41,520 nt of DNA from the NCBI GenBank assembly GCA_913052585.1, contig CAJXEB010000017.1:1-41520 (forward strand), in the 5' to 3' direction. This DNA is from an uncultured Flavobacteriaceae bacterium. Its GTDB lineage: Bacteria; Bacteroidota; Bacteroidia; Flavobacteriales; Flavobacteriaceae. Positions 17,990 to 31,183 of this stretch are shown here, piece after piece. A program made the translations under genes and the position numbers. Under the pieces are notes generated by a model, which worked only from the letters and a program-made list of their open reading frames with translations, ran no database searches and was not told where the DNA came from. The stretch's first letter is position 1; each line of letters begins with the position of its first letter.

Positions 17990-20950
17990 TTATAAACTTT
18001 CACATGTTAAATGTCTCTTCTTTTTCTTCATAGGAGTTTTCTTTTTTCCTCCACTGTTTTTCTCATTTCGCATTAAGTTAACAAGTTTATTTTTTTCTTC
18101 CTGAATTTTTTTACGTTGAAGTTTATCTGTTTCCATATCAAAGTAAACCGCTCCTTCAATTAATGTTTTTTCAGCCTTAGCGTATACTGATAAAGGATGA
18201 TTACTCCACAATACTAAATCTGCATCCTTACCCACTTTTATGCTTCCTACTTTATCATCTAAGTGTAATAGTTTTGCAGGATTTAAAGTGACCATTTTCC
18301 AAGCATCTTCTTCAGACATCCCACCGTATTTAACAGATTTTGCTGCTTCTTGGTTTAATCTTCTAGACATTTCTGCATCGTCACTATTAATCGCTACGGT
18401 AACTCCTGCATTGGCCATAATTGAAGCGTTATAAGGTATGGCATCATTTACTTCGTATTTATATGCCCACCAATCACTAAAAGTTGATCCCCCAACTCCG
18501 TGTTCTTTCATTTTGTCGGCGACTTTATAGCCTTCTAATATGTGTGTAAATGTATTAATTCTAAAATCGAACCGTTCAGCAACTTTCATCAACATATTGA
18601 TTTCACTTTGCACGTATGAATGACAAGAAATAAAACGTTCCTTATTTAAAATCTCTACTAAGACTTCCATTTCTTCATCGTAACGATATACATTTCCACT
18701 TTTCTTTTTAGCTTCATATTCTTGAGCTCTTGTAAAATAATTAATATACAATTGTTCTACTCCCATTCTTGTTTGTGGAAAACGATTGAAGCTTTGCCAA
18801 TTGGATTGTTTTACGTTTTCACCCAATGCAAATTTTATAAATTTCGGAGCGTCTTTATAAAGAAGTCCTTGTGCATCTGCACCCCATCTAGGCTTTATAA
18901 TAGCAGATTGACCTCCTATAGCATTGGCAGAACCATGTAAAATTTGTATGGTGGTAACTCCTCCAGCTAAATTCCGATAGATATTTATATCCTCAGGATC
19001 TAAAACATCTTCTATGCTTACTTCGGCAGAAGAATTTTGACCTCCTTCATTGATGCTAGATGCTGCAATATGTGAATGCTCATCAATTACTCCAGAAGTT
19101 AAATGTTTTCCTGTTGCATTAACAATTAGTGCATTTCCAGTAGATAAATTAATTCCAATTTTTTCAATTTTACCATTTTTAACTAAAACATCTGTTTCCT
19201 TTAAAATTCCACCCTCTTCATTGGTCCAAACCGTTGCATTTTTAAAAAGAATGGTTTGTTGTTTTGGAACTTCAGAAAAACCATACCCTACATTTGGATA
19301 GGTAAGAGGTACTATTTCAATTTCTTGTTCATCCTCTTTTTTAATTTCTTTTTTATCTTTCTTTTCTTCAAAAGCTTTTTGTTTTATGGCAGTAAAAGCA
19401 GTCTCTTTTCCACTTGGTGAAATTAATAGTCCTGAAAAATCAGCATTATTTTTTTCAATAAGAGCGGTAGTATTATAAACACCTTTAGTCTCTTTATCTG
19501 TAATCATAAGAGTAACCCAATTGTCTTTATAATTTAATTTTGAAGCATATACTAAAGTGTCAACTTTTACTTCAGATTTTAATTTGTCCATTTTACCAGA
19601 AATCGAAATATCGAATTTTTTTCCAGCTGTTAAAATCGCATAATCTCCACGTATATCTTTTTGGTTTAAAGAATTGATCACATTTTTATTTCCTTGAACC
19701 CAGTTTTCATAAAGGATTGTTTCTTCTTCAAAAAGTTCGCCAGAGGTAATTAAAAAGTTAGCGTACCGTCCATTTTTTAAAGTTCCTACTTTATCGCTTT
19801 GACCAAGCATTGCTGCTGGTACTGTAGTTAAAGATTCCAATGCTTTGGTTTTATCATAACCATATTTAATAGCTTTTTTTAGATTGGTATGGAACTCAGA
19901 GACTTTTTTTAATTTAAAAGTAGTTAGCGCAAATTCAATATTATTATCAGCCAATACTTTTAAATTAGTAGGTGCTTGATTCCAGTCACGCATTTCTTCG
20001 ATAGTCAGGTGCTTTAATGAATAAGGATCACTCACATCATAAGCTTCCGGAAAATTTATAGGTATAATATATTTTGCTTGAGTAGCTTTGATACTCTCGA
20101 TAGTTTCATACTCATTACCTCCTCCAACAATGGTATAATTAAGGTTGAATTGATCACTAATATCATCTGCATTAATGTCTTTTCTTTTATCTCCACTTTC
20201 AATAAATGAGGGTAATTTTTTACTTGCGTTGAAAGCCTCCAATGATAAGTCTTTATTGGTTGCATTTCCTGCTGCATACCATTTAGCATCGTGTTGAAAC
20301 TGTTTTAATAAAGCTATAGATCCCATATGTGAAGAAGGGTAAGATTGTCTACTTGCTTGCGATTTTTTAAAAGAAAAGTATTGACCGGAAATGTCATTGA
20401 TGATTCTTTCTGAATTAGTACCCTCATCATTTAACGTTACTAAGACCCCCGTTCCTCGAGCAATCCCATCCATAATATGTGAGTTTACAACTCCAAACCC
20501 AGCTTTTCTTAGTTCATCTGCTTTTTTACTAGCATACTTAAATTTGTCGATGGCCTTATTTTCGGGCTTGATGTGATCGTTCCAATAAAACCCCTCTCGT
20601 TTAGTTTCATATTGAGGAGATCGTTCTCTTTTTGCCTTTTCAGGTTTCGATACTCCAAAACCAGAATACAGATCGATAAAGGAAGGGTAAATGTATTTTC
20701 CATTTAAATCGATAATAATAGCATTTTCAGGGATGGTTAATGATTTACCACTTGCTATTACTTTTCCATCTTGTATTAATAAGGTACCGTTTTTTATTAC
20801 TTCATTTGGAGTAATAAAAATTACAGCATTTGTAAAAGCTGTATAGTTATTGTTTTCTTGTTTTAGTCTAGTATTGGTTGGAAAATAATCTTGAGCAATT
20901 AAATTTGTTACACTTAATAAGATTAAGCATAGAAGGACTGTTTTTTTCAT
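17990..20950 (-). CDS. Large secreted two-domain amidohydrolase
   Basis: This 986-residue exported protein has a signal peptide of 19 residues (cleavage after NLIAQ). Two amidohydrolase-like halves are visible. The N-terminal half (~25-440; LIQDGKVIASG, GKYIYPSFIDLYSGFGVS, TVPAAMLGQSDKVGTL) lacks H-x-H. The C-terminal half (~570-960; VWTNEEGGILKETDVLVKNG, GVIDEHSHIAASS) has it, with further candidate ligands in ISCHSYVQSE, NTFTHILEGYK and INSDDAEMSRR, and ends with the standard KLLHLDDKVGSIKVGKDADL. So the C-half is the probable catalytic unit (a periplasmic metal-dependent hydrolase, substrate unknown). The tail is strongly basic (GGKKKTPMKKKKRH). A 25-bp gap links it to the downstream paralogue. 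Confidence 0.87.
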   Translation of the reverse strand: MKKTVLLCLILLSVTNLIAQDYFPTNTRLKQENNNYTAFTNAVIFITPNEVIKNGTLLIQDGKVIASGKSLTIPENAIIIDLNGKYIYPSFIDLYSGFGVSKPEKAKRERSPQYETKREGFYWNDHIKPENKAIDKFKYASKKADELRKAGFGVVNSHIMDGIARGTGVLVTLNDEGTNSERIINDISGQYFSFKKSQASRQSYPSSHMGSIALLKQFQHDAKWYAAGNATNKDLSLEAFNASKKLPSFIESGDKRKDINADDISDQFNLNYTIVGGGNEYETIESIKATQAKYIIPINFPEAYDVSDPYSLKHLTIEEMRDWNQAPTNLKVLADNNIEFALTTFKLKKVSEFHTNLKKAIKYGYDKTKALESLTTVPAAMLGQSDKVGTLKNGRYANFLITSGELFEEETILYENWVQGNKNVINSLNQKDIRGDYAILTAGKKFDISISGKMDKLKSEVKVDTLVYASKLNYKDNWVTLMITDKETKGVYNTTALIEKNNADFSGLLISPSGKETAFTAIKQKAFEEKKDKKEIKKEDEQEIEIVPLTYPNVGYGFSEVPKQQTILFKNATVWTNEEGGILKETDVLVKNGKIEKIGINLSTGNALIVNATGKHLTSGVIDEHSHIAASSINEGGQNSSAEVSIEDVLDPEDINIYRNLAGGVTTIQILHGSANAIGGQSAIIKPRWGADAQGLLYKDAPKFIKFALGENVKQSNWQSFNRFPQTRMGVEQLYINYFTRAQEYEAKKKSGNVYRYDEEMEVLVEILNKERFISCHSYVQSEINMLMKVAERFDFRINTFTHILEGYKVADKMKEHGVGGSTFSDWWAYKYEVNDAIPYNASIMANAGVTVAINSDDAEMSRRLNQEAAKSVKYGGMSEEDAWKMVTLNPAKLLHLDDKVGSIKVGKDADLVLWSNHPLSVYAKAEKTLIEGAVYFDMETDKLQRKKIQEEKNKLVNLMRNEKNSGGKKKTPMKKKKRHLTCESL

Positions 20951-21035
20951 GAGTTAGTTTATTAACAATAATTTTTAAAAATACAAATACTGTAGGATTA
21001 AAAATTAATATTCAGGATTTTAACACTAATAGAAT

Positions 21036-22103
21036 TTAAAAGGGTTGGTCTTCGTAATAATTAATAATTAAAGCTACCATATAGCTATAACTTTTAATTC
21101 CGTTGGATTGATTATTGGCTTTTAAAAATTGATCCCAAAATAATTTTGAAACCACTTCAAAAGGGTTCTCATAACTTTTCCAGAAATCGCGCATTTCTTT
21201 GTAGCTTTTTAAAATACCGGGATTAATGGTTTTCAATAATTCACGATAAGTGTCTAAATCTCGTCTGGCGATTTCATTTACACAATAACGCAGTGCAAAA
21301 ATGTAACCTGTATATTGAATAAATTCATCTTCATTATTTATAGTCGCAAGCGCTGCTATAAAATTTGCTTCATTCTCTGCGGCATAACCTAATTGATGAG
21401 CTTGCTCGTGACAACTTACCACAGGAAATTTATGCAGTTTAATAAGTCCATTTACTTGTGCTTCGCCCGTAAAAGGATTGTAATAACCACTATAACCCAT
21501 ATATGTTAATCCCAAACTCCAGGTGCTTTTTTTTAAGCTTAATGGATTATAGTTAAGGTTGGGATGTTTTTTAGCAAGGTTTTGATAACCATTTAAAGTT
21601 TTTTTAAATATTTGTTTATGATCATAGGGAGATTCGATTTGTATGGTATCGTGAAAGTCTAATTGACGGTGCATTTCATTCGATTTTTTAATCAATCGTT
21701 TGGTGGTAGCAATTAATTTTTCCGTATTGTAATCGGTGCCTAATGAAAGAGTTTGATGTAATGGAACGCGATAATAATTTAATCCCCAGAGAAGATTAAA
21801 TACTAGGTACACAATTGATAAAGTTGAAAACACATCTAAAATAAAATATTTAGTATCTGTTTTTATTCGTTTTATGTTTTTATAAAACCATCGAATCAAT
21901 AATAAGATTAAAAAGAAATAAAATAGATCACCTATTGAAAAAGGAATCCATCCAAAAATATACCTAGAAATTTTTGAAATAACAGGGAATATTCCAGTGC
22001 TATAGAAAGATTCTATAAATTCAGGAACGTTTTTTAAAAGTTGCAAAACTAAAATCTGAATAGGGAGTAGGGCTACTAAAATTAGTTTTGTCTTTTTTTG
22101 CAT
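21036..22103 (-). CDS. DUF3810 membrane protein with a zinc-protease-like HExxH motif
   Basis: This 355-residue protein has hydrophobic helices near residues 5-25, 40-70 and 90-110, followed by a soluble domain. The domain contains VVSCHEQAHQLGYAAENEANF, an HExxH motif with a downstream E-x-x-x-(N/F) third-ligand candidate as in gluzincins. The family is named DUF3810 in Bacteroidota and is uncharacterised; a membrane-tethered metallopeptidase role is inferred from the motif. The gene is divergent from pepD, 91 bp away. Confidence 0.85.
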   Translation of the reverse strand: MQKKTKLILVALLPIQILVLQLLKNVPEFIESFYSTGIFPVISKISRYIFGWIPFSIGDLFYFFLILLLIRWFYKNIKRIKTDTKYFILDVFSTLSIVYLVFNLLWGLNYYRVPLHQTLSLGTDYNTEKLIATTKRLIKKSNEMHRQLDFHDTIQIESPYDHKQIFKKTLNGYQNLAKKHPNLNYNPLSLKKSTWSLGLTYMGYSGYYNPFTGEAQVNGLIKLHKFPVVSCHEQAHQLGYAAENEANFIAALATINNEDEFIQYTGYIFALRYCVNEIARRDLDTYRELLKTINPGILKSYKEMRDFWKSYENPFEVVSKLFWDQFLKANNQSNGIKSYSYMVALIINYYEDQPF

Positions 22104-22107
22104 AAAT

Positions 22108-22115
22108 CAAACTTA
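22108..22115 (-). promoter_or_regulatory. -7 promoter box of the DUF3810 gene
   Basis: TAAGTTTG on the minus strand is a perfect TAnnTTTG, four bases before the ATG. This is the same geometry as for the SpoU gene and suggests a leaderless transcript. Confidence 0.45.
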
Positions 22116-22157
22116 CAAATAATTCTTTTTATAATTTTTCCTCGTGGAAGTAAATCG

Positions 22158-22165
22158 TAATTTTG
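22158..22165 (+). promoter_or_regulatory. Candidate -7 promoter box of pepD
   Basis: TAATTTTG matches TAnnTTTG and lies 29 nt upstream of the pepD ATG. No convincing -33 TTG was found at 18-20 nt upstream. Confidence 0.4.
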
Positions 22166-22194
22166 CATGAAATTTTTAAATAAAACCTAATACC

Positions 22195-23649
22195 ATGAAT
22201 GAAGCCATTAGAAATTTAGAGCCAAATAGACTTTGGAATAATTTTGCAGATTTAAACGCAGTACCTCGTGCTTCCAGAAAGGAAGAGGAAGTGATTGAGT
22301 TTATGAAGAATTTCGGAAAGAATTTAGGTTTAGAAACTTTTGAAGATGATGTGCGAAATGTAATTATTCGTAAACCTGCAACACCCGGAATGGAAAACCG
22401 TAAAGGGATTGTAATGCAGTCTCATCTCGATATGGTACATCAAAAAAACAATGATACCGATTTTGATTTCGCAACACAAGGAATCGAAATGTATGTGGAT
22501 GGTGATTGGGTTCGTGCAAATGGAACCACCTTAGGAGCCGATAATGGTTTGGGAGTAGCAACGATTATGGCAATTTTAGAAAGCAACGATATTTCACATC
22601 CAACAATTGATGCTTTGTTTACGATTGATGAAGAAACAGGAATGACTGGTGCTATAGGATTAAAAGGCGGGATTTTACAAGGAGAAATCTTATTAAATTT
22701 AGATACCGAAGAAGATGATGAAATAGGAGTGGGTTGTGCTGGTGGAGTAGATGTTACTGCATCTAAAAAATATACTCCAATGACAAGTGCTGCCAATGCA
22801 AATGCTTATAAAATCACAATTAAAGGCTTACAAGGTGGGCATAGTGGAATGGAAATTCAATTAGGATTGGGGAATGCTAATAAAATGATGAACCGTATTT
22901 TAACTGAAGTGAAAGGTAATTGTTCATTATCAAATTTATTAGGTGGAAGCTTGCGTAATGCAATTCCAAGAGAAAGTAACGCAGTTGTGGTCGTTGATAG
23001 TAATAACGAAACTGATTTTCTTGCTGGTTTTGAAATAATGAAAAATGAAATTAAAAATGAATTTTATCACATAGAATCAGATATCATAATTACGACTGAA
23101 AAAGTAGCATTACCAGAAACGGTATTGAGTGCCGAAGACCAAGATAAATTTTATAAAGCTGTTTATGCGGCTCATAATGGTGTTTTTAGAATGAGTCCTG
23201 ACATAAAAGACTTGGTAGAAACTTCTAATAATATTGCAAAAATAACAGTGAATAATGGTTCCATTACTATAGAATGTCTTACCCGTTCGTCGGTAGATTC
23301 TTCTAAAGATAATATGGTGAATACTTTAACTGCAGTATTTGAATTGGCTGGATTTACAGTCAGCTTATCTGGTGATTATCCAGGTTGGGCACCAAATATG
23401 GATTCTGCTATCTTAAAAGTACTAGATGCTTTATATGAAAAAATGAATGGTGAAAAAGCAAATGTAGCAGCTTGTCACGCAGGATTGGAATGTGGTATTC
23501 TAGGGACTAACTATCCAGGAATGGATATGATTTCTTTTGGACCAACTATTAAAGGAGCGCACTCTCCAGATGAAAGAGCTTGTATTTCATCTACACAAAA
23601 GTTTTGGAAATTTGTGGTAGAAATATTAAAAGAGATTCCGGTTAAGTAA
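22195..23649 (+). CDS. pepD: Aminoacyl-histidine dipeptidase (M20C)
   Basis: This cytoplasmic zinc dipeptidase cleaves Xaa-His dipeptides such as carnosine and other unspecific dipeptides. The 484 residues match PepD. Metal and catalytic residues appear in order: VMQSHLDMVHQK (His and catalytic Asp), GADNGLGVATIMA (bridging Asp), FTIDEETGMTGA (catalytic Glu pair), LLNLDTEEDDEI (Asp) and GAHSPDERA (final His). The lid domain lies between (GLQGGHSGMEIQLGLGNANK). It is one of the few plus-strand genes here, divergent from the DUF3810 gene and convergent with katG across a strong terminator. Confidence 0.95.
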   Translation: MNEAIRNLEPNRLWNNFADLNAVPRASRKEEEVIEFMKNFGKNLGLETFEDDVRNVIIRKPATPGMENRKGIVMQSHLDMVHQKNNDTDFDFATQGIEMYVDGDWVRANGTTLGADNGLGVATIMAILESNDISHPTIDALFTIDEETGMTGAIGLKGGILQGEILLNLDTEEDDEIGVGCAGGVDVTASKKYTPMTSAANANAYKITIKGLQGGHSGMEIQLGLGNANKMMNRILTEVKGNCSLSNLLGGSLRNAIPRESNAVVVVDSNNETDFLAGFEIMKNEIKNEFYHIESDIIITTEKVALPETVLSAEDQDKFYKAVYAAHNGVFRMSPDIKDLVETSNNIAKITVNNGSITIECLTRSSVDSSKDNMVNTLTAVFELAGFTVSLSGDYPGWAPNMDSAILKVLDALYEKMNGEKANVAACHAGLECGILGTNYPGMDMISFGPTIKGAHSPDERACISSTQKFWKFVVEILKEIPVK

Positions 23650-23682
23650 TATTATAATTGTTTTTTTAAAGTCTATTTTAAT

Positions 23683-23734
23683 AATACTAAAAAAGGTAGC
23701 TAAGAATTAATTCTTAACTACCTTTTTTAGTATT
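23683..23734. terminator. Long bidirectional terminator between pepD and katG
   Basis: A 52-nt inverted repeat with 26-nt arms (23683-23708 and 23709-23734) differs at only one position. The arms contain AAAAAAGGTAG and CTACCTTTTTT, providing a T-run on each strand, as expected between convergent genes. Confidence 0.9.
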
Positions 23735-23788
23735 TGCTGTGTGTAGTTTAAACACTGCTTATAAAGAATAGAAATTTATAACCTCAAC

Positions 23789-26451
<2,663 letters not shown>

Positions 26452-27039
26452 TTATTGTCTTCTTTTTTTTAATATATCTTCAATATCTTCAAATGTTTGA
26501 CCTTTCATTTTTAGTAGGATTAAATAGTGATATAATAAATCTGCAGCTTCGTTTTTAAAAAGTTTATCATTGTTATCTTTAGCTTCAATCACTAATTCTA
26601 TTGCTTCTTCGCCTACTTTCTGAGCTACTTTATTAATGCCTCTTTGGTACAATTTATTGGTGTATGAGTTTTTATCATTTTCATCAATACGTTGATTTAT
26701 GGTAGCTTGTAAATCATATACATAACCTTTAGCAGTTTCTTTTTTAAAACATGATGTGGTACCCTTGTGACAAGAAGGCCCAGATGGATTGGCTTTAATA
26801 AGAATCGTATCATTATCACAATCGATTTGTATGTCTTTTACTTTTAAAATGTTTCCAGACGCTTCACCTTTTGTCCATAACCGATTTTTACTTCTACTAA
26901 AGAAGGTAACTATATTATCATTTTTTGTTTTCGTAAAAGCTTCCTTGTTCATATAGCCTAGCATCAATATTTGTAAGGTATTGTTGTCTTGGATAATTAC
27001 TGGAACTAATCCGTTCCCTTTTGTAAAATTGATATTCAT
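26452..27039 (-). CDS. hisIE: Bifunctional phosphoribosyl-AMP cyclohydrolase / phosphoribosyl-ATP pyrophosphatase
   Basis: The product carries out steps 2 and 3 of histidine synthesis (PR-ATP to PR-AMP to ProFAR). The N-terminal HisI domain (1-~105) has [27 protein letters not shown] and the metal-binding [19 protein letters not shown] with later Cys in GTTSCF. The C-terminal HisE domain (~110-195) has [13 protein letters not shown] and [14 protein letters not shown] with the acidic MazG-like metal site. At 195 residues it is a normal fused form. It is the last gene of the operon, overlapping hisF by 4 nt. Confidence 0.96.
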   Translation of the reverse strand: MNINFTKGNGLVPVIIQDNNTLQILMLGYMNKEAFTKTKNDNIVTFFSRSKNRLWTKGEASGNILKVKDIQIDCDNDTILIKANPSGPSCHKGTTSCFKKETAKGYVYDLQATINQRIDENDKNSYTNKLYQRGINKVAQKVGEEAIELVIEAKDNNDKLFKNEAADLLYHYLILLKMKGQTFEDIEDILKKRRQ

Positions 27040-27791
27040 ATTCTTATCGGAATTTTTTGTTTGTTTAAGTAATCTTTTAATTCAGGTATTGGTATTTCTC
27101 CATAATGAAATATACTTGCCGCTAATCCACCTGTTGCATCGGTTTTATTAAATACCTCTTTAAAGTGTTCCGAGCTTCCAGCACCACCTGATGCAATTAC
27201 TGGAATATTAACTGTTTTTGAGACTTGATTGGTGATTTCTAAGGCAAAGCCAGTTTTAGTTCCATCATTATTCATAGATGTTAGTAAAATTTCTCCAGCT
27301 CCTAAGTGTTCAACTTGTTTTGCCCACTCTAATGTTTTTAGTGAAGTAATTGTTCTACCACCGTTAACAAACACTTTCCATTCTTCGTCTTGAAACTTAG
27401 TATCTATGGCAACTACTAAACACTGCTTTCCAAATTCTTGGGCTATTTCCTTAATTAGTTTTGGTCGCTTTACAGCAGATGAATTCACACTCACTTTATC
27501 TGCACCAGCTTTAATTAAATTGCTTACATCTTCAACTGAATTAACTCCACCACCAACGGTAAAAGGAATATTAATTTCCTTAGCAATAAGGGTCACTAAT
27601 TCTATCAATGTTTTTCGATTTTCTAACGTGGCTGTTATGTCTAAAAAAACTAATTCGTCTGCACCTTGTTTTATATATTTCTTTGCCAATTCAATTGGGT
27701 CACCAGCATCTTGAATATCTATAAAATTGACTCCCTTTACGGTGCGTCCATTCTTAATGTCCAAACAAGGTATTATTCTCTTTTTTAGCAT
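27036..27791 (-). CDS. hisF: Imidazole glycerol phosphate synthase, cyclase subunit
   Basis: This (beta/alpha)8 barrel uses ammonia delivered by HisH to convert PRFAR to imidazole glycerol phosphate and AICAR. The catalytic acids lie in [18 protein letters not shown] (Asp11 equivalent) and VVAIDTKF (Asp130 equivalent). Phosphate-binding loops are [25 protein letters not shown] and [14 protein letters not shown]. Length 251 is typical. It overlaps hisA by 7 nt and hisIE by 4 nt. Confidence 0.97.
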   Translation of the reverse strand: MLKKRIIPCLDIKNGRTVKGVNFIDIQDAGDPIELAKKYIKQGADELVFLDITATLENRKTLIELVTLIAKEINIPFTVGGGVNSVEDVSNLIKAGADKVSVNSSAVKRPKLIKEIAQEFGKQCLVVAIDTKFQDEEWKVFVNGGRTITSLKTLEWAKQVEHLGAGEILLTSMNNDGTKTGFALEITNQVSKTVNIPVIASGGAGSSEHFKEVFNKTDATGGLAASIFHYGEIPIPELKDYLNKQKIPIRI

Positions 27792-28498
27792 AGTTTTCCT
27801 AATTGTTTTAATGTTATTTTTCCTTCGTAAAAAGCTTTGCCAATGATAGCTGCTTCACATCCAATTTCTTTTAATAATACTAAGTCATTAATACAAGAAA
27901 CTCCGCCACTAGCAATGAGTTTAATATTGGTTGTACTTAAAATTTCTTTGTACAATTCGTTTGAGGTTCCTTGCAACATTCCATCTTTTGCAATGTCTGT
28001 ACATATCACGTAGGTTACTTTTTCTTTTTCATATTCAACAATAAAATCTACCACATCTATTTTAGAAGTTTCTAGCCAACCCGATGTAGCTATTTTTCTG
28101 TTGTTGCAATCTGCACCTAATATTATTCTGTCACTTCCGTATTGCTGAAGCCATCTTTTAAAAACATCCGGTTTTTTAACAGCAATGCTTCCTCCAGTAA
28201 TCTGATTGGCTCCAGATTCAAAAGCAATTCGTAAGTCCTCATCAGATTTTAATCCTCCACCAAAATCTACATTAAGGTTGGTGTTACCACATATATTTTC
28301 TAGCACCTTATAATTGGCAATATGTTGCGCTTTGGCTCCATCTAAATCTACTAAATGTAGGTGTTGAATGCCATTGTCTTCAAATGCTTTCGCTATTTCT
28401 AGGGGATTTTCGCTATATATCTTTTTGGTGTTATAATCTCCCTTAGAAAGCCTTACACATTTACCTTCTATAATATCTATTGCTGGTATTATTCTCAT
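27785..28498 (-). CDS. hisA: ProFAR isomerase
   Basis: This is phosphoribosylformimino-5-aminoimidazole carboxamide ribotide isomerase, a (beta/alpha)8 barrel and ancient paralogue of HisF. Diagnostic residues are [19 protein letters not shown] with the catalytic Asp8, [40 protein letters not shown] with the second catalytic Asp and [12 protein letters not shown]. The 237-residue length is normal. It overlaps hisH by 4 nt and hisF by 7 nt. Confidence 0.97.
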   Translation of the reverse strand: MRIIPAIDIIEGKCVRLSKGDYNTKKIYSENPLEIAKAFEDNGIQHLHLVDLDGAKAQHIANYKVLENICGNTNLNVDFGGGLKSDEDLRIAFESGANQITGGSIAVKKPDVFKRWLQQYGSDRIILGADCNNRKIATSGWLETSKIDVVDFIVEYEKEKVTYVICTDIAKDGMLQGTSNELYKEILSTTNIKLIASGGVSCINDLVLLKEIGCEAAIIGKAFYEGKITLKQLGKLC

Positions 28499-29073
28499 AA
28501 CTCTAAAAAATATTTAAGTATTTGTTCTCCAATTTTAGCAGATTTCTCAGGGTGAAATTGAGTAGCATAAAAATTATTTTTTTGCAATGCCGCACTAAAT
28601 GGATTAATATAATTGCAAACAGCTACCGTATCCTTATTTAGTTCTGCATAATAACTGTGTACATAATAAACATCATCATTTTTATTAATTTTACTAAATA
28701 ACGTTCCTTTAACATCTGCAAAGTTGTTCCAACCCATGTGAGGAACTTTTTCTGTAGGAGGAAACAGTTTCACATTGGTATCAAAAATATTTAAACAACT
28801 TGTGTTTCCTTCTTCAGTATGGTTGCACATTAATTGTAATCCTAAACAGATTCCTAAAAATGGCTGTGTTATCGATTTAATAACTTTATCCAATCCTCTA
28901 TCAATTAAGTATTCCATAGCTGAACTTGCCTCACCGACTCCAGGAAAAATAACCTTTTCTGAATTTAAAATAATAGTGGGGTCATCAGTAATTATAGAAT
29001 CATAACCTAATCGATTTAACGCATTCTGAACCGACTTTATATTTCCTGCATTGTATTTTATTATAGCGATCAT
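28495..29073 (-). CDS. hisH: Imidazole glycerol phosphate synthase, glutaminase subunit
   Basis: This class I glutamine amidotransferase feeds ammonia to HisF. The triad is visible: Cys in [12 protein letters not shown], and His and Glu in [13 protein letters not shown]. Also seen are [15 protein letters not shown] at the N-terminus and [11 protein letters not shown] in the oxyanion strand. Its 192 residues are slightly short but complete. It overlaps hisB and hisA by 4 nt each. Confidence 0.96.
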   Translation of the reverse strand: MIAIIKYNAGNIKSVQNALNRLGYDSIITDDPTIILNSEKVIFPGVGEASSAMEYLIDRGLDKVIKSITQPFLGICLGLQLMCNHTEEGNTSCLNIFDTNVKLFPPTEKVPHMGWNNFADVKGTLFSKINKNDDVYYVHSYYAELNKDTVAVCNYINPFSAALQKNNFYATQFHPEKSAKIGEQILKYFLEL

Positions 29074-30158
29074 AGGGTCCCTTTTGTACTTGGTATGTTG
29101 TAATTATTTGTTTTGCTTACTGCCATTTTTATGGCTTTAGCAAAAGCTTTAAAAATCGCTTCTATTTTGTGATGCTCGTTGTCTCCATCTGCTTTTATGT
29201 TGAGGTTACATTTAGCAGCATCACTAAACGATTTAAAAAAGTGCATAAACATTTCTGTAGGCATCGCTCCGACCATTTCACGATTAAATTGTGTTTCCCA
29301 AACTAACCAAGGTCTACCGCCAAAATCTAAAGCTACTTGAGCTAAGCAATCATCCATAGGTAATAAAAAACCATAACGTTCAATTCCTTTTTTACTGCCT
29401 AAAGCTTTTATAAATGCTTCACCCAAAGTAAGGGCTACGTCTTCTATAGTGTGATGCTCATCAATTTCTAAATCGCCTTTAACAATCACTTCCAAATCTA
29501 AGTCTCCATGCTTGGTAATTTGTTCTAACATATGATCAAAAAAATCAATCCCAGTATTTAGTTTAGACTGACCATTACCATCTAAGTTAATACTAACCTT
29601 GATGTCTGTTTCTTTAGTGGTTCTGATAACTGTTGCAGTTCTTGGAATTACTTTTAAGTACTGGTAAATATCTCTCCAATTTGATGTACTCAGCGCAGCA
29701 TTTTCGTTGTGATTTCCAATAAAAATACCTTGAGCTTTAAGATTAGTAGCTAGTTCAATATCTGTAGCTCTATCTCCAATTACAAAAGAGTTAGCCATAT
29801 CGTAATTGCCAAACAAATATTTGTTTAACAAGCCTGTTCTTGGTTTGCGAGTTGGAGCATTGTCTTCAGGGAAACTTTTATCAATTAGGATATCATTAAA
29901 TACTATTCCTTCATTTTTAAATGATTGAATAATTTTATTTTGAACAGGCCAAAAAGTGTCTTCTGGAAAAGATTTTGTTCCCAATCCATCTTGATTGGTA
30001 ACCATCACCAATTCATAATCTAATTCAGTAGCAATTTTTGAAAGCCATTGAAATACTCCAGGAAAATATTCTAGCTTCTCTAAGCTGTCTAATTGGTAAT
30101 CTATAGGAGGTTCTATTACTAAAGTGCCGTCTCTATCTATAAATAATACTTTTTTCAT
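29070..30158 (-). CDS. hisB: Bifunctional histidinol-phosphatase / imidazoleglycerol-phosphate dehydratase
   Basis: This fused enzyme of 362 residues performs steps 6 and 8 of histidine synthesis. Residues 1-~165 form a HAD phosphatase ([32 protein letters not shown]). Residues ~170-362 form the manganese-dependent dehydratase ([45 protein letters not shown], the two His-rich ligand repeats). The fusion is common in Bacteroidota and enterobacteria. It overlaps hisC and hisH by 4 nt each. Confidence 0.97.
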   Translation of the reverse strand: MKKVLFIDRDGTLVIEPPIDYQLDSLEKLEYFPGVFQWLSKIATELDYELVMVTNQDGLGTKSFPEDTFWPVQNKIIQSFKNEGIVFNDILIDKSFPEDNAPTRKPRTGLLNKYLFGNYDMANSFVIGDRATDIELATNLKAQGIFIGNHNENAALSTSNWRDIYQYLKVIPRTATVIRTTKETDIKVSINLDGNGQSKLNTGIDFFDHMLEQITKHGDLDLEVIVKGDLEIDEHHTIEDVALTLGEAFIKALGSKKGIERYGFLLPMDDCLAQVALDFGGRPWLVWETQFNREMVGAMPTEMFMHFFKSFSDAAKCNLNIKADGDNEHHKIEAIFKAFAKAIKMAVSKTNNYNIPSTKGTL

Positions 30159-31183
30159 GACATGTTTTTTAAAGCGTTGACCAATTTTTTATTTTCTTCT
30201 GAAGACCCCACCGATATCCTAAGACAGTTGGGAACTTGTTTATTTCTATTTCTGGTAATTATTTGTTTTTTAACCAATGAGGTATAAATAGCATTTGCAT
30301 TATCCACTTCAATTAATAAGAAATTAGCATCGGAAGGATATATTTTCTTCACTACATCAATTTGTTGCAAAGCTTCTCTTAAAAGCTCTTTTTCAATAAG
30401 AATGTTTTTTAAATTATCTTGATAGGTACTTTTATTTTCAAGTGAATTTATAGCTGCTTTTTGATTCAACTTACTGATGTTGTAAGGAGGTTTTACTTTG
30501 TTGTAAAAATTGATTATTTTTTCATTCGCATAGGCCAATCCAACTCTTGCTGCTGCTAGCCCCCAAGCTTTGCTAAAAGTCTGGCTCACTATTAAATTGT
30601 TAAATTTATTAATAAGGTTGATTAGCGATTTACTATTTGAAAAATCAATATAAGCTTCATCTATAATGACTATTCCTTCAAAGTTGTTAAGTATATATTC
30701 GATGTCACTCTTATTCATTAAATTACCAGTAGGGTTGTTAGGCGAACAAATAAATAGTAGCTTAATGTTTTTATCAGATAAATAAGGTTTTACTTTTTCC
30801 AAATCAATTTGAAATTCTTTATTTAAAGAAAGAGTTATTAATTCTACATTATTGATAGCGGCAGATACTTCATACATACCATAAGTAGGAGCGAAAATAA
30901 GTGCCTTATCAACTTCAGGTTGACAGAATAATCTAAAAGCCAAATCTATCACCTCATCACTACCATTACCCACAAAAATATTTTTGTTGTTTACTTTATT
31001 TAACGCTGCTAACTTTTGTTTAAGCTCTTTTTGATAAGGATCTGGATACCTATTCAATTCTCCAAAAGGATTTTCATTTGCATCTAAATAGATTCCTTCT
31101 TTGCCGTTAAACTCATTTCTTGCACTTGAGTAAGGCTTTAATGCTAGAATGTTTGGACGAACTATATTTTCTATTTTAATCAT
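30155..31183 (-). CDS. hisC: Histidinol-phosphate aminotransferase
   Basis: This class I/II PLP aminotransferase converts imidazole acetol phosphate to histidinol phosphate with glutamate. Motifs are [16 protein letters not shown] at the N-terminus, [12 protein letters not shown] in the cofactor-phosphate loop, [19 protein letters not shown] and the Schiff-base Lys in [16 protein letters not shown], with the C-terminal [11 protein letters not shown] supplying the substrate Arg. Its 342 residues fit the family. It overlaps hisD by 8 nt and hisB by 4 nt. Confidence 0.96.
   Translation of the reverse strand: MIKIENIVRPNILALKPYSSARNEFNGKEGIYLDANENPFGELNRYPDPYQKELKQKLAALNKVNNKNIFVGNGSDEVIDLAFRLFCQPEVDKALIFAPTYGMYEVSAAINNVELITLSLNKEFQIDLEKVKPYLSDKNIKLLFICSPNNPTGNLMNKSDIEYILNNFEGIVIIDEAYIDFSNSKSLINLINKFNNLIVSQTFSKAWGLAAARVGLAYANEKIINFYNKVKPPYNISKLNQKAAINSLENKSTYQDNLKNILIEKELLREALQQIDVVKKIYPSDANFLLIEVDNANAIYTSLVKKQIITRNRNKQVPNCLRISVGSSEENKKLVNALKNMS

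Noticed and set aside
22440-22796. 118-codon open frame antisense to pepD
   Set aside because: Pro/Ser-rich translation of the opposite strand of a well-conserved gene; a shadow frame.
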